Source: Pseudomonadota bacterium (GTDB lineage Bacteria; Desulfobacterota; Binatia; Binatales; Binataceae). Taken from it: DNA of 64,000 bases. Each line of letters begins with the position of its first letter. The stretch's first letter is position 1. Under the pieces are notes generated by a model. The model saw only the letters and a program-made list of their open reading frames with translations, had not been told where the DNA came from and ran no database searches. The DNA is taken from positions 1 to 64,000 of the forward strand of contig JAJPIG010000028.1 in assembly GCA_021324855.1 (NCBI GenBank), written 5' to 3'. Below, piece by piece: positions 1-7,442 of the stretch. The position numbers and the translations under genes were made by a program.

Positions 1-101
1 ACCTCATCGAAACCTGGCTCGACTACAAAATGTCCCGCGAGGTCAGCCAGATCCGCCTCCGCCCACATCCCTACGAGTTCGCCCTCTACTACGACGCCTG
101 A
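1..101 (+). CDS. glnA: Glutamine synthetase type I, C-terminal end (5' part outside window)
   Basis: The first 101 bases read in frame 3 as a 32-residue tail ending at TGA 99-101. It contains the segment [13 protein letters not shown], the conserved C-terminus of type I glutamine synthetase, in which the Arg-Pro-His-Pro stretch and the final aromatic residues close the subunit. The enzyme makes glutamine from glutamate, ammonium and ATP in the cytoplasm. Only the tail is visible, so nothing can be said about the catalytic residues or the adenylylation site. A strong terminator follows 22 bp after the stop, so this is the last gene of its transcript. An ammonium transporter gene lies about 9 kb downstream but is not co-transcribed. 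Confidence 0.85.
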   Translation, partial: LIETWLDYKMSREVSQIRLRPHPYEFALYYDA

Positions 102-123
102 ACGGGAGCCGCGCTTGATGACA

Positions 124-157
124 ACGGGGACGGGTTTATCGCCCGTCCCCGTTTTTT
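124..157 (+). terminator. Rho-independent terminator of glnA
   Basis: A perfect 11-bp stem (124-134 with 142-152) with a 7-nt loop (TTTATCG) is followed by a T tract at 152-157. It lies 22 bp after the glnA stop codon and between two convergent genes. The same hairpin may also help to stop transcripts arriving from the minus-strand aminopeptidase gene. Confidence 0.9.
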
Positions 158-196
158 ATGGCAGCAGCGAATGTTCCGCGCGCGATCGCGATGCCG

Positions 197-2794
197 CTAC
201 GGATTGCCGTTTTGGCCGCTGCGAGCCTCGAGCCGCGCAAGTCGTTCTTCGAAACGCCGATTCTCCTCACGCAGCTTGTCGATCTCGGCGCGCATCCGGC
301 TGGTCTCTTCGCTGCGCGTGCGACCTTCCACGATCGCGGTCGCTGCTTCGCTCGCCCGCCGCCTGACTCGACCGTCAAGGTCCTGCTGTTCAAGCCGCCG
401 GAGCGCGTCGAGCGCCCGCGGATCGCCGATTTGTTCGAGCGCGCCGGGAATTCTCAACCGCATCATGAACTCACGATCCTCCGCGAGCGGCATCAAACGA
501 TCGAGAATCTCTGCGCGGCGGCTCTGGCTGAGCTCCGCAAGTTTCGCCATCGCGCCGGCCGCGGCGACGCGGACTCGCGGCGGACGACCGTACGGGATCA
601 TTTCGCGCGCAATGTCAATCGCCCGCTCGTCACGCAGCTCGGCCATCGCGGAGAGCGCATGCGTGGCAATCACATGCTGATGCGAGGGCCGATCCATCAC
701 GGAGCGCAAAACGTCAAAAGCCCGCCCATCGCGCGTCTTTCCCAGCGCGAGCGCCGCTTCGGCTTCGACCAGATAACTCGCATCGCCGCGTTTGAGAAGC
801 TCGATGAGCGCAGATGCGGCCTCCGCTCGCTCGCGAAATTCGCCCAGCGCACGCACCACGGCGCGGCGCGCCTTCGGATGCGCAACCGACAGCCCCTCGA
901 GCAATGCGTCCATCGCCGCGTCGGTGCGGATCGCGCCGAGCGCGCCGGCGGCATCAGCCTGAACGCCCCAGAAGCGATCGTTGAGCAGCGCGGTCTTGAG
1001 CGCCGCGACTGCGGCCGCGCTGCCGTCCTTGCCGAGCTCGCTCGCCGCTTCGCCGCGACTGATCGCCTCCGGCGCGTGCTTGAGCACGGTTTCAAGCGCT
1101 TCACGCGAGCGTTTGTGCTTGACGGTCTTGAGCAGGTCATGAGCAGGATCGAAGCGCACTGCCTTGGGCGCCTTTGCCAACGGGAAGTGAAACGTATGCT
1201 CGCGGCGAACGATCTCAACCTGATGCCGCGTCTCGCCGCCGTCGGCGTCCATCAGCGCGATCACCGCCGGAAATCGAAACAGCGGCGTCGTCGCGTTCAC
1301 CTGATGCGTCTGCTTGATCGCGACGCTCGCGAGCTTGCGCTGGTCGTCGTAGGAGCTCGTGATTTCGAGCTCCGGATGGCCCTCTTTGTACACCCATTGA
1401 TCGAAGAACCAGTCGAGGTTGCGACCGGTGGTTTCCTCGAATGCGCGCTGCAAGTCCTGCGTAATTACGTTCTGGCCGCGATGGCGGGTGCAGTAGTGGT
1501 TGAGCGATTTGAAAAACAGTGCATCGCCGAGCAGGCGGCGCAGCATATGCAGCACGAGCGCGCCCTTTTCATAGAGAAAACGATCGAACAACTCGATCGG
1601 CGCGCGATAGCGGTTGTAAACGATTGGCCGGCGATAATGTTGCGAATCTTCGCTGAAATAGTTCGCCCGGTCCTGACGCAGATTCCATGCGAACTCGTCC
1701 GCGCCGAGATTCTCCTCGCACCACAGCGCCTCGAAGTAGGTCGCGAAGCCCTCGTTGAGCCAGGCATGCGACCAATCGCGGCAGGTCACGAGGTCGCCCC
1801 ACCATTGATGCGCCAATTCGTGGGCGACCAGCGGATCGCTGGAAAAATCGAGATGCGCGCGCTCATCGTGGAGCGTGTCGGCAGTTTGGGTGGTGGCTGA
1901 AGTGTTCTCCATCCCCCCGAAAATGAAATCAGTAACGGCGACCTGCGAATATTTCGCATACGGATACGGCACGCCGATGATGCGTTCATAAAACTGGATC
2001 ATGCGCGGCGTGTTTCCGAACGCGCGCCGCGCATCGTCCTCGCGTCCCGGATGAACGTAGTAGAGCACTGGGACGTCCCCAGCCTGATCGCGGATCTCGA
2101 CGAACTCGCCCGCCGCGAGCGTGATCAGATACGCTGAGTGCGGAACATCCTGCCGCCAATGAAAGGTGCGCGTGTCCGGCAATGGTCCGGGAGTCGTCGC
2201 AACCAGCGCACCGTTCGAGATCGCCGTGAAACGCGACGGCGTCGTGACGATTACTTCGCTGGTCGCTTTATCGTTCGGATAGTCATAGCACGGAAACCAA
2301 TAGCGGCTGTCTTCATCCTCGCCTTGCGTCCACGCCTCGATCGGCTTGTCGGGATAGGCGGCATCGGGCCCGACGAAATAGAGTCCGCGCCGCGGCTGGA
2401 CCGCCGCATAATCAATCGCGATCTCGAGCTCTGCGCCCGCTTTGATCAGAGTCTCGAACATCACAGAGAGCTTGCCGTCGTCGACCGAGAATTCGACCGG
2501 GTGGCCGTTCGCGCGCACCGCATTAATTTCGAGCTCGGCCGCGTCAAATTCGAGCCGCAAAAGATTGTCGACGATCGCAGTCAGGCGATGGGTCGCCGTC
2601 CCGCTTATTGCGCGTCGGCCAAAATCGAGCGTCAGTTCGAGCTTGATATGCCGGATGTCGGCCTGCCGATCGCGCGGCCATTGCGGCTCAACGTGATCGG
2701 GTTGAAATGGACGCCGACCGGCGACATTACTGCCGAAGGCCTCGCGATCGCCGAGCTCGGCGGCAAGCTGATCGAGAAATCGGGGTTTGTGCAT
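197..2794 (-). CDS. M1-family zinc aminopeptidase with C-terminal HEAT repeats
   Basis: The 865-residue protein has the full M1 (gluzincin) signature. A GGMEN exopeptidase motif lies at about residues 293-297, and HELAH at 325-329 supplies two zinc histidines and the catalytic Glu326. The third zinc ligand is Glu348 in LNEGF. The N-terminal part (about 45-250) is the usual beta-saddle. After about residue 560 the ERAP1-like C-terminal domain is replaced by about 200 residues of alternating helices rich in Ala, Asp and Arg, with repeats such as AALGAIR and ALGEFRER that look like HEAT/PBS lyase-type repeats. A charged coiled coil (about 825-860) closes the protein. No signal peptide is seen, so it is probably cytoplasmic. 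The gene converges with glnA. There is no Shine-Dalgarno sequence before the ATG, and a promoter sits almost on top of the start. Confidence 0.9.
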   Translation of the reverse strand: MHKPRFLDQLAAELGDREAFGSNVAGRRPFQPDHVEPQWPRDRQADIRHIKLELTLDFGRRAISGTATHRLTAIVDNLLRLEFDAAELEINAVRANGHPVEFSVDDGKLSVMFETLIKAGAELEIAIDYAAVQPRRGLYFVGPDAAYPDKPIEAWTQGEDEDSRYWFPCYDYPNDKATSEVIVTTPSRFTAISNGALVATTPGPLPDTRTFHWRQDVPHSAYLITLAAGEFVEIRDQAGDVPVLYYVHPGREDDARRAFGNTPRMIQFYERIIGVPYPYAKYSQVAVTDFIFGGMENTSATTQTADTLHDERAHLDFSSDPLVAHELAHQWWGDLVTCRDWSHAWLNEGFATYFEALWCEENLGADEFAWNLRQDRANYFSEDSQHYRRPIVYNRYRAPIELFDRFLYEKGALVLHMLRRLLGDALFFKSLNHYCTRHRGQNVITQDLQRAFEETTGRNLDWFFDQWVYKEGHPELEITSSYDDQRKLASVAIKQTHQVNATTPLFRFPAVIALMDADGGETRHQVEIVRREHTFHFPLAKAPKAVRFDPAHDLLKTVKHKRSREALETVLKHAPEAISRGEAASELGKDGSAAAVAALKTALLNDRFWGVQADAAGALGAIRTDAAMDALLEGLSVAHPKARRAVVRALGEFRERAEAASALIELLKRGDASYLVEAEAALALGKTRDGRAFDVLRSVMDRPSHQHVIATHALSAMAELRDERAIDIAREMIPYGRPPRVRVAAAGAMAKLAELSQSRRAEILDRLMPLAEDREFMMRLRIPGALEQIGDPRALDALRRLEQQDLDGRVRRRASEAATAIVEGRTRSEETSRMRAEIDKLREENRRFEERLARLEARSGQNGNP

Positions 2795-2802
2795 GAAGAG
2801 TC

Positions 2803-2832
2803 ATCGTAAAGAGCCGACGGATGCACGCGCAA
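2803..2832 (-). promoter_or_regulatory. Candidate sigma-70-type promoter of the M1 aminopeptidase (near-leaderless)
   Basis: On the minus strand, TTGCGC (2827-2832) and TACGAT (2803-2808) are separated by 18 bp. The predicted transcription start (about 2796) is 2 nt before the ATG at 2794, and no Shine-Dalgarno sequence is present. Confidence 0.4.
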
Positions 2833-3036
2833 CCGGCTCGCCCTTGATGAGCAGGCAATAGATACGCGAGGCCGTTACGCTGACGAGCAGAAGAAGCGAG
2901 TCGGAAGTTCACTGGCTCCTCGCGCCTCGAACGGCCCTGACTTTGGATTATTGCAAAATTCATTGAATCGCCGTCACCCGAAATCGAACGCAAATCGCGG
3001 GGTGGCGTGGAACTGTCGCATTGATCAGGAATCGAT

Positions 3037-3114
3037 TGGTGGACGCACCTGGACTCGAACCAGGGACCTCTTGCATGTGAGGCAAGCGCTCTAACCGGGC
3101 TGAGCTATGCGTCC
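3037..3114 (-). tRNA. tRNA-Val(CAC)
   Basis: The minus strand folds as a complete 78-nt cloverleaf. It has a 7-bp acceptor stem (GGACGCA/TGCGTCC), D stem GCTC/GAGC, anticodon stem CTTGC/GCAAG with loop CTCACAT (anticodon CAC, reading GTG Val), a 5-bp T stem around TTCGAGT, and an encoded 3' CCA. It lies between the DHH phosphoesterase gene and the aminopeptidase gene, all on the minus strand. Confidence 0.95.
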
Positions 3115-3184
3115 ACCGGGTACCGCGATTATCGCGCCGGCCTGCATTTTCAGCAAGAGCGCCGAACATCGGGCGGCAGCGCGA

Positions 3185-4177
3185 TTACTTTGACGGCTGG
3201 TTTGCGCCGGTTTCGAGTTGATGGCCCAGCAGGTCGAGCAACTTTTCCGCCGGCGCGCGCGCGACCTCGACCTGTGAAAAACCGGCCGCCGCGGCATGTC
3301 CACCGCCGCCGAAGGCGCGCGCCAGCGCTGAGAGGTCGACCTCGCAATCGGCGCTCCGCCGCAGGCTCACGCCCTGGCTTCGCAGATCGAACAGCGCGAT
3401 CACCGTCCGGACGCATCCGGCGTAGAGTTCCGCCGCTACCTCGCTGCTATAGCCGAAACAGCAGGCGGCGCGCAGCTTGAGTCCGATGCCCAGCTCCCGC
3501 TCGACCATCGTGGCCCGTGCGATCTCCCCGCTATAAGCCATCGCCGCGCGCCCGGCTTCGAGCGCGGCGCGCAGCTTGCGCGTCATCCGCGGCTCTTCAA
3601 GTCGCATGATTTCACGATACGACTCGATTCCGCCGAGCGTCTGGACGGCGAGCGCCCAGTCGCCCGATTCGGGCAACTTATGGACCCAGCGATCGTGATC
3701 GTCAGCGATCGCAGCAAACGGCGCGAAGCTTTCGAATTTTCGCCGTCGCGCTGAATCGAGCGAGCGCGCCCTGCCCTTCAGATAGTTAAAAGTCAGCCGT
3801 GCGGCTGAATATCGCTCCGAGAGCACCCGGCCCTTGAACGCCACCTTGAATTCCGGCGCTTTGGCACGCGAGACCGCCGTGCGATGATGATCTATCCAGT
3901 AGATCTGCATGCCGTCGCGCGCGAGCGCGTTCAAATGTTCGCCGGTCGCGGTTGAGGTCCACGACAAATCGGTGATCCAGAGTTCGTCGGGGCCGCCTTC
4001 GTTGCGGGGAAGGATCGCCGAGAGCGTGCGATCGCTGTCCTGATTGGCGGCCAACGCGGTCCGAATCTTTTCGCCGGAATAAAAGCGGGCAACCGACGCC
4101 GCCGCCATCACGCCGTCGAGGCAGGAGGGGCCGTGGCTTACAATCTGAATCGTCCTGCGTCGCTCCGCGCCCATCAC
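3185..4177 (-). CDS. DHH/DHHA1 family phosphoesterase
   Basis: The 330-residue protein carries the DHH phosphoesterase layout. There is an N-terminal SHG...DG motif (residues 14-22), a metal-binding DLS-type segment at 70-72, the name-giving Asp96-His97-His98, a DD pair at about 159-160, and a C-terminal DHHA1 motif GGGGHAAAAGF at 290-300 that binds the substrate phosphate. Relatives include nano-RNases (NrnA), RecJ-like nucleases and cyclic-dinucleotide phosphodiesterases. This one lacks extra CBS, PAS or membrane domains, so a cytoplasmic short-RNA or dinucleotide phosphodiesterase is the likeliest role. It stands alone upstream of tRNA-Val and diverges from pcnB. The exact substrate cannot be read from the sequence. 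Confidence 0.85.
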   Translation of the reverse strand: MMGAERRRTIQIVSHGPSCLDGVMAAASVARFYSGEKIRTALAANQDSDRTLSAILPRNEGGPDELWITDLSWTSTATGEHLNALARDGMQIYWIDHHRTAVSRAKAPEFKVAFKGRVLSERYSAARLTFNYLKGRARSLDSARRRKFESFAPFAAIADDHDRWVHKLPESGDWALAVQTLGGIESYREIMRLEEPRMTRKLRAALEAGRAAMAYSGEIARATMVERELGIGLKLRAACCFGYSSEVAAELYAGCVRTVIALFDLRSQGVSLRRSADCEVDLSALARAFGGGGHAAAAGFSQVEVARAPAEKLLDLLGHQLETGANQPSK

Positions 4178-4254
4178 GCTCGATTCTAGTTGATTCGGCT
4201 GTCAACGACGACTCGCAATCCGATCGGGGTCTGGATGAAGCCCATCGGCGACCG

Positions 4255-4263
4255 TGCTAGATT
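4255..4263 (+). promoter_or_regulatory. Candidate extended -10 promoter of pcnB
   Basis: TGCTAGATT (extended -10) lies about 60 bp upstream of the TTG start of pcnB in the divergent intergenic space. It would give a leader of about 54 nt that includes the GGAG ribosome-binding site at 4315-4318. Confidence 0.35.
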
Positions 4264-4323
4264 GCACATGATTCGAGCCTCCTCTGGGACCCGGCTGGAG
4301 TTCGCTGCAGAGTTGGAGACCCA

Positions 4324-5634
4324 TTGATTCCGCGCATCCTCGACCGCTCCGCGCACCCAATCTCCCGGCGCGACATCGATCCCAATGTCCTCAAGGTATT
4401 GTATCGCCTGGCCGGCGCCGGCCATCTCGCCTACCTGGTCGGCGGCAGCGTGCGCGACCTGATGCTGGGGCGGCGTCCCAAGGACTTCGACATCGCAACT
4501 TCCGCGCATCCGCATCAGGTGCGCGCATTGTTCCGCAACTCGCGTCTTATCGGCCGGCGCTTTCGGCTCGTACATGTCTTCTTCGGACCGCAGAACATCG
4601 AGGTGGCGACCTTCAGGCGCCGCAGCGAAGACACCGTCGATGACGGCGAGTTGCTGATCCGCCACGACAACACCTTCGGCACTCCGGAGGAGGATGCATT
4701 TCGGCGCGACTTCACGGTGAACGCGCTCTTCTACGACATCCGGACATTCCAAGTGATCGATTACGTCGGCGGCGTCGCTGATTTGCGGGCGCGAATCGTG
4801 CGCACGATCGGCGATCCAGAGATCAGGCTGCGCGAGGATCCGGTGCGGATGATTCGCGCGCTCAGGCTGTGTGCGCGGTTCGATTTCGAGCTTGAGCCCG
4901 CGACCGAGGCGGCGATTCGCGCGTATCGCGACGAGTTGCGCAAGACCTCGATGGCGCGGCTGGTCGAGGAGACTTACCGGACGCTCGGCATGGCCGGCGG
5001 GGCGCGCGCGCTCGAATTGATGCGCGACTTCGGTCTTATCGATTTGCTTCTGCCGCATCTCGGTGAACATCTCCGCCTGGAGTTATCGGAAGCCGGCCGT
5101 TCGCGAACTGCGCTCAACGTCGCCGCGCTGGAGCGCGCAACCGGGGCGGGAGCCGCTGCCGACCGCGCTTTGTTGCTGTCGGCGCTCTATCTCGATTTCT
5201 ATCTGGCCCATCCCGAGCTTCATTCCGGCGACGCGATGCGCCGGGTGATAGCCGAACTGCGGATGCGGGGCTTTGCCCGGAGCGACACGGAGCGGATGCG
5301 GCTGATCCTCGATGCGTTTCCTCATCTGCTCGCTCCAACGCGGCGGACGCTCAGGATCGCGCGGCGGCCGTACTTCGCCGAGGCGCGAACATTTTACGAA
5401 CTGATGGCGCCCAACTACGGCGGCGCGCCGGTGGAGCTCGACCGCATCGCGAGTGGTGCGACGCATGCCACTGGCGGCGCCCGGCCCGGCGGCATACCTG
5501 GCCGACGGCGCAGGCGGCGTCCGCGCCGCCGTCGCCGCCGGCCATCGATGGCCGCGCAGGCCGGGCACGGCGCGGCGGCGTCGGGCTCTTTTGCCGCCGG
5601 CCCGGACGGGCCGGCGGCAAAAGAGCCCGACTGA
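4324..5634 (+). CDS. pcnB: Poly(A) polymerase / CCA-adding-type nucleotidyltransferase (PcnB-like)
   Basis: The 436-residue class II nucleotidyltransferase polyadenylates RNA 3' ends or adds CCA in the cytoplasm. Visible motifs are LVGGSVRDLMLG (about residues 39-50) followed by the metal-binding DFDIAT, then GRRF, RRDFTVNAL (about 127-135) and the RMIRALR motif (about 178-184). The TTG start at 4324 is chosen because GGAG lies 5 nt upstream. The tRNA genes seen here already encode CCA, which fits a poly(A) polymerase role. The last 60 residues are low-complexity and Arg-rich (two runs of consecutive Arg), as in some PcnB tails. The final 16 codons consist of a perfect inverted repeat. The body to about residue 370 is secure; the tail could have been altered by a frameshift or insertion. 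Confidence 0.85.
   Translation: MIPRILDRSAHPISRRDIDPNVLKVLYRLAGAGHLAYLVGGSVRDLMLGRRPKDFDIATSAHPHQVRALFRNSRLIGRRFRLVHVFFGPQNIEVATFRRRSEDTVDDGELLIRHDNTFGTPEEDAFRRDFTVNALFYDIRTFQVIDYVGGVADLRARIVRTIGDPEIRLREDPVRMIRALRLCARFDFELEPATEAAIRAYRDELRKTSMARLVEETYRTLGMAGGARALELMRDFGLIDLLLPHLGEHLRLELSEAGRSRTALNVAALERATGAGAAADRALLLSALYLDFYLAHPELHSGDAMRRVIAELRMRGFARSDTERMRLILDAFPHLLAPTRRTLRIARRPYFAEARTFYELMAPNYGGAPVELDRIASGATHATGGARPGGIPGRRRRRRPRRRRRRPSMAAQAGHGAAASGSFAAGPDGPAAKEPD
5580..5631. repeat. Perfect 24-bp inverted repeat at the 3' end of pcnB
   Basis: Arms 5580-5603 and 5608-5631 are exact reverse complements around a 4-nt loop (GGAC). The right arm ends on the base before the TGA stop (5632-5634). 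No T tract follows, so it is not a textbook intrinsic terminator. It could act as an RNA 3' stabiliser or a REP-like element. No second copy was seen in this window. Confidence 0.9.
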
Positions 5635-5763
5635 ACAGGCCATGCCGCCGCTCAGGCAACCGAACCAGTTCCATGCCTTGTCCGGTCCGCGCCTATCGAT
5701 TAGTTTTCGGTTGCAGCTTTTACGGCGCTTTCGACGCCAATCTCATCTGAGCGAGGACAGCCC

Positions 5764-6693
5764 TTGGCAGCAAGCAGCTTGCGCACTGACAAAATCTGGA
5801 TGGACGGTGGAATGGTTCCTTACGACGAGGCCAACATCCACGTCCTGACCCACAGCCTCCACTATGGCCTCGCGGTTTTCGAAGGAATGCGCTGCTACAA
5901 ATGCGCCGATGGACGCTCCGCGATTTTTCGCGGCCGCGAGCATATTCGACGTTTGTTCGAGTCCGCACTGATCCTCGAAATGAAGATCCCGTTTTCGCCC
6001 GAGGAGCTGCTCAAAGCCTCCGCGGAAATCGTGCGGATCAACAAGCTCGAAGAATGCTACATCCGGCCCATTGCCTTCTATGGCGAAGGCGAAATGGGCC
6101 TCTCGGCCCGCGGCAACAAGGTGCGCGTCGCCATCGCGGCCTGGCCATGGGGCGCCTATCTGGGCGACGATGCGGTCAAACAGGGTGTGCGGCTCAAGAC
6201 CTCATCGTTTGTGCGCTTTCATCATAATTCCCTCATGCCGCACGCCAAAGCTTCGGGCCAATATATCAACTCGATTCTCGCCGGCTACGAAGCGCGCCGC
6301 AGCGGCTATGACGAGGCGCTGCTGCTTGACGTCGAGGGCTTCGTCGCGGAAGGCAGCGGCGAGAACGTCTTTATCGTGCGCGATGGCAAGGTGCGAACTC
6401 CGCCGGTCAGCTCGATTCTGCCGGGCATCACGCGCGACGCAGTCATCAAGCTGATGCGGCGCAGCGGGATCGAAGTCACCGAGGAACTTTTCCCACGCGA
6501 TGCGGTTTATATCGCGGATGAGGCGTTTATGACAGGCACCGCGGCTGAGGTCACGCCGGTGCGCGAAGTCGACGATCGTCCGATCGGCAACGGACGTCCC
6601 GGCCCGATCACGGTTAAGTTGCAGGAGATGTTCCGCGCCGCACTCCGCGGACAGGATGCCAACTGTCGCGAATGGCTCTACTACATCTCATAA
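5764..6693 (+). CDS. ilvE: Branched-chain amino acid aminotransferase
   Basis: The 309-residue fold-type IV PLP enzyme performs the last step of Leu, Ile and Val synthesis (transamination with glutamate) in the cytoplasm. Recognisable segments are HSLHYGLAVFEGMR near residues 30-43, RPIAFYGEGEMG at about 101-112, the PLP lysine K162 in AKASGQY, DVEGFVAEGSGEN at about 188-200, and LPGITRD and MTGTAAEVTPV near the C-terminus, the last being typical of IlvE rather than D-amino acid transaminase. The TTG start at 5764 has GAGGA 6 nt upstream. The peroxiredoxin gene follows after 15 bp, so the two are probably co-transcribed. Confidence 0.93.
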   Translation: MAASSLRTDKIWMDGGMVPYDEANIHVLTHSLHYGLAVFEGMRCYKCADGRSAIFRGREHIRRLFESALILEMKIPFSPEELLKASAEIVRINKLEECYIRPIAFYGEGEMGLSARGNKVRVAIAAWPWGAYLGDDAVKQGVRLKTSSFVRFHHNSLMPHAKASGQYINSILAGYEARRSGYDEALLLDVEGFVAEGSGENVFIVRDGKVRTPPVSSILPGITRDAVIKLMRRSGIEVTEELFPRDAVYIADEAFMTGTAAEVTPVREVDDRPIGNGRPGPITVKLQEMFRAALRGQDANCREWLYYIS

Positions 6694-6708
6694 GAGTAGG
6701 AGGCTGAG

Positions 6709-7323
6709 ATGAGACTCACTTTTACGATCATTGGAATAATGCTGATCGTTGCTGCAGGTCTGATCCCACTGCTCCTCGCTCCAGGCAAAGCCAACGCTGC
6801 GCTGCTGAAGCCGGGCGAAACGGCGCCGGATTTCTCGACGCAGATGGTGGTCGGAGATCAGGTTCAGCCCGTAAAGCTCTCGGATTTCCGCGGCAAGACG
6901 GTCATTCTCTATTTCTATCCCAAGGACGATACGCCCGGATGCACGAAGGAAGCGTGCGCCTTCCGCGATGGCTATGCGCGCTTTCAGCAGGCCGGATTGG
7001 TCGTGCTCGGATGCAGCGTCCAAGCGGCCGACTCGCACAAGGCGTTTATTAAAAAATACTCAATCCCCTTTCCACTGCTGCTCGATCCCGACAAGAAGAT
7101 TGCAAAGGCGTATGGAGCCGCGAACGGCATTCCGGTGCTGGGACTCGATGGCCGTATCACTTACGTGATCGACGGGCAGGGCAAAATCGAGAAGGTCTAC
7201 CCGAAGGTTGACCCTTCCCGACATGCCCAGCAAATCCTCGAGGCGCTGAATGTTCCCTCGCAGTCTTCGGCCGCTCAGGCGGCGAGCGTCGCCCCCGCAG
7301 GCCAGCCCAAGCCTGCCAACTGA
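6709..7323 (+). CDS. Exported thioredoxin-dependent peroxiredoxin (Bcp/PrxQ type)
   Basis: The 204-residue protein belongs to the AhpC/TSA family, PrxQ/Bcp branch, which reduces peroxides using thioredoxin-like donors. The peroxidatic Cys78 lies in DDTPGCTKEACAFRD, and Cys83, five residues later, is the resolving cysteine typical of atypical 2-Cys PrxQ. Unlike cytoplasmic Bcp it has a clear signal peptide with an ANA|A cleavage site near residue 30, so it should act in the periplasm or be membrane-tethered. An Ala/Pro-rich tail of about 25 residues follows the fold. The gene is 15 bp after ilvE and has a GGAGG-like ribosome-binding site. Confidence 0.9.
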   Translation: MRLTFTIIGIMLIVAAGLIPLLLAPGKANAALLKPGETAPDFSTQMVVGDQVQPVKLSDFRGKTVILYFYPKDDTPGCTKEACAFRDGYARFQQAGLVVLGCSVQAADSHKAFIKKYSIPFPLLLDPDKKIAKAYGAANGIPVLGLDGRITYVIDGQGKIEKVYPKVDPSRHAQQILEALNVPSQSSAAQAASVAPAGQPKPAN

Positions 7324-7442
7324 TATTGCTGCGCAGTTCGCCCCGGCCCCGCAGGCGGGCGCAGGGGCGGATTTCTGTCCGCACGACGGAAGTGCTAGAT
7401 CCGAATGCTGGGACGCATCGAGGCAGGCAGGCGGGCTCCCCG

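Noticed and set aside
158..1900. A 580-codon plus-strand frame opposite the aminopeptidase gene
   Set aside because: The minus-strand frame carries the full M1 zinc-peptidase signature. The plus-strand product is Arg/Glu/Ala-rich with no recognisable motif and is an antisense artefact of high GC content.
4268..4327. A 19-codon upstream frame overlapping the TTG start of pcnB (TTGA)
   Set aside because: The predicted transcription start (about 4270) falls inside its ATG and it has no ribosome-binding site, so translation is unlikely.
7326..7442. N-terminal extension of the amidohydrolase to TTG 7326
   Set aside because: The extra 39 residues are Arg-rich, unlike the family, and the fold starts at ATG 7443.
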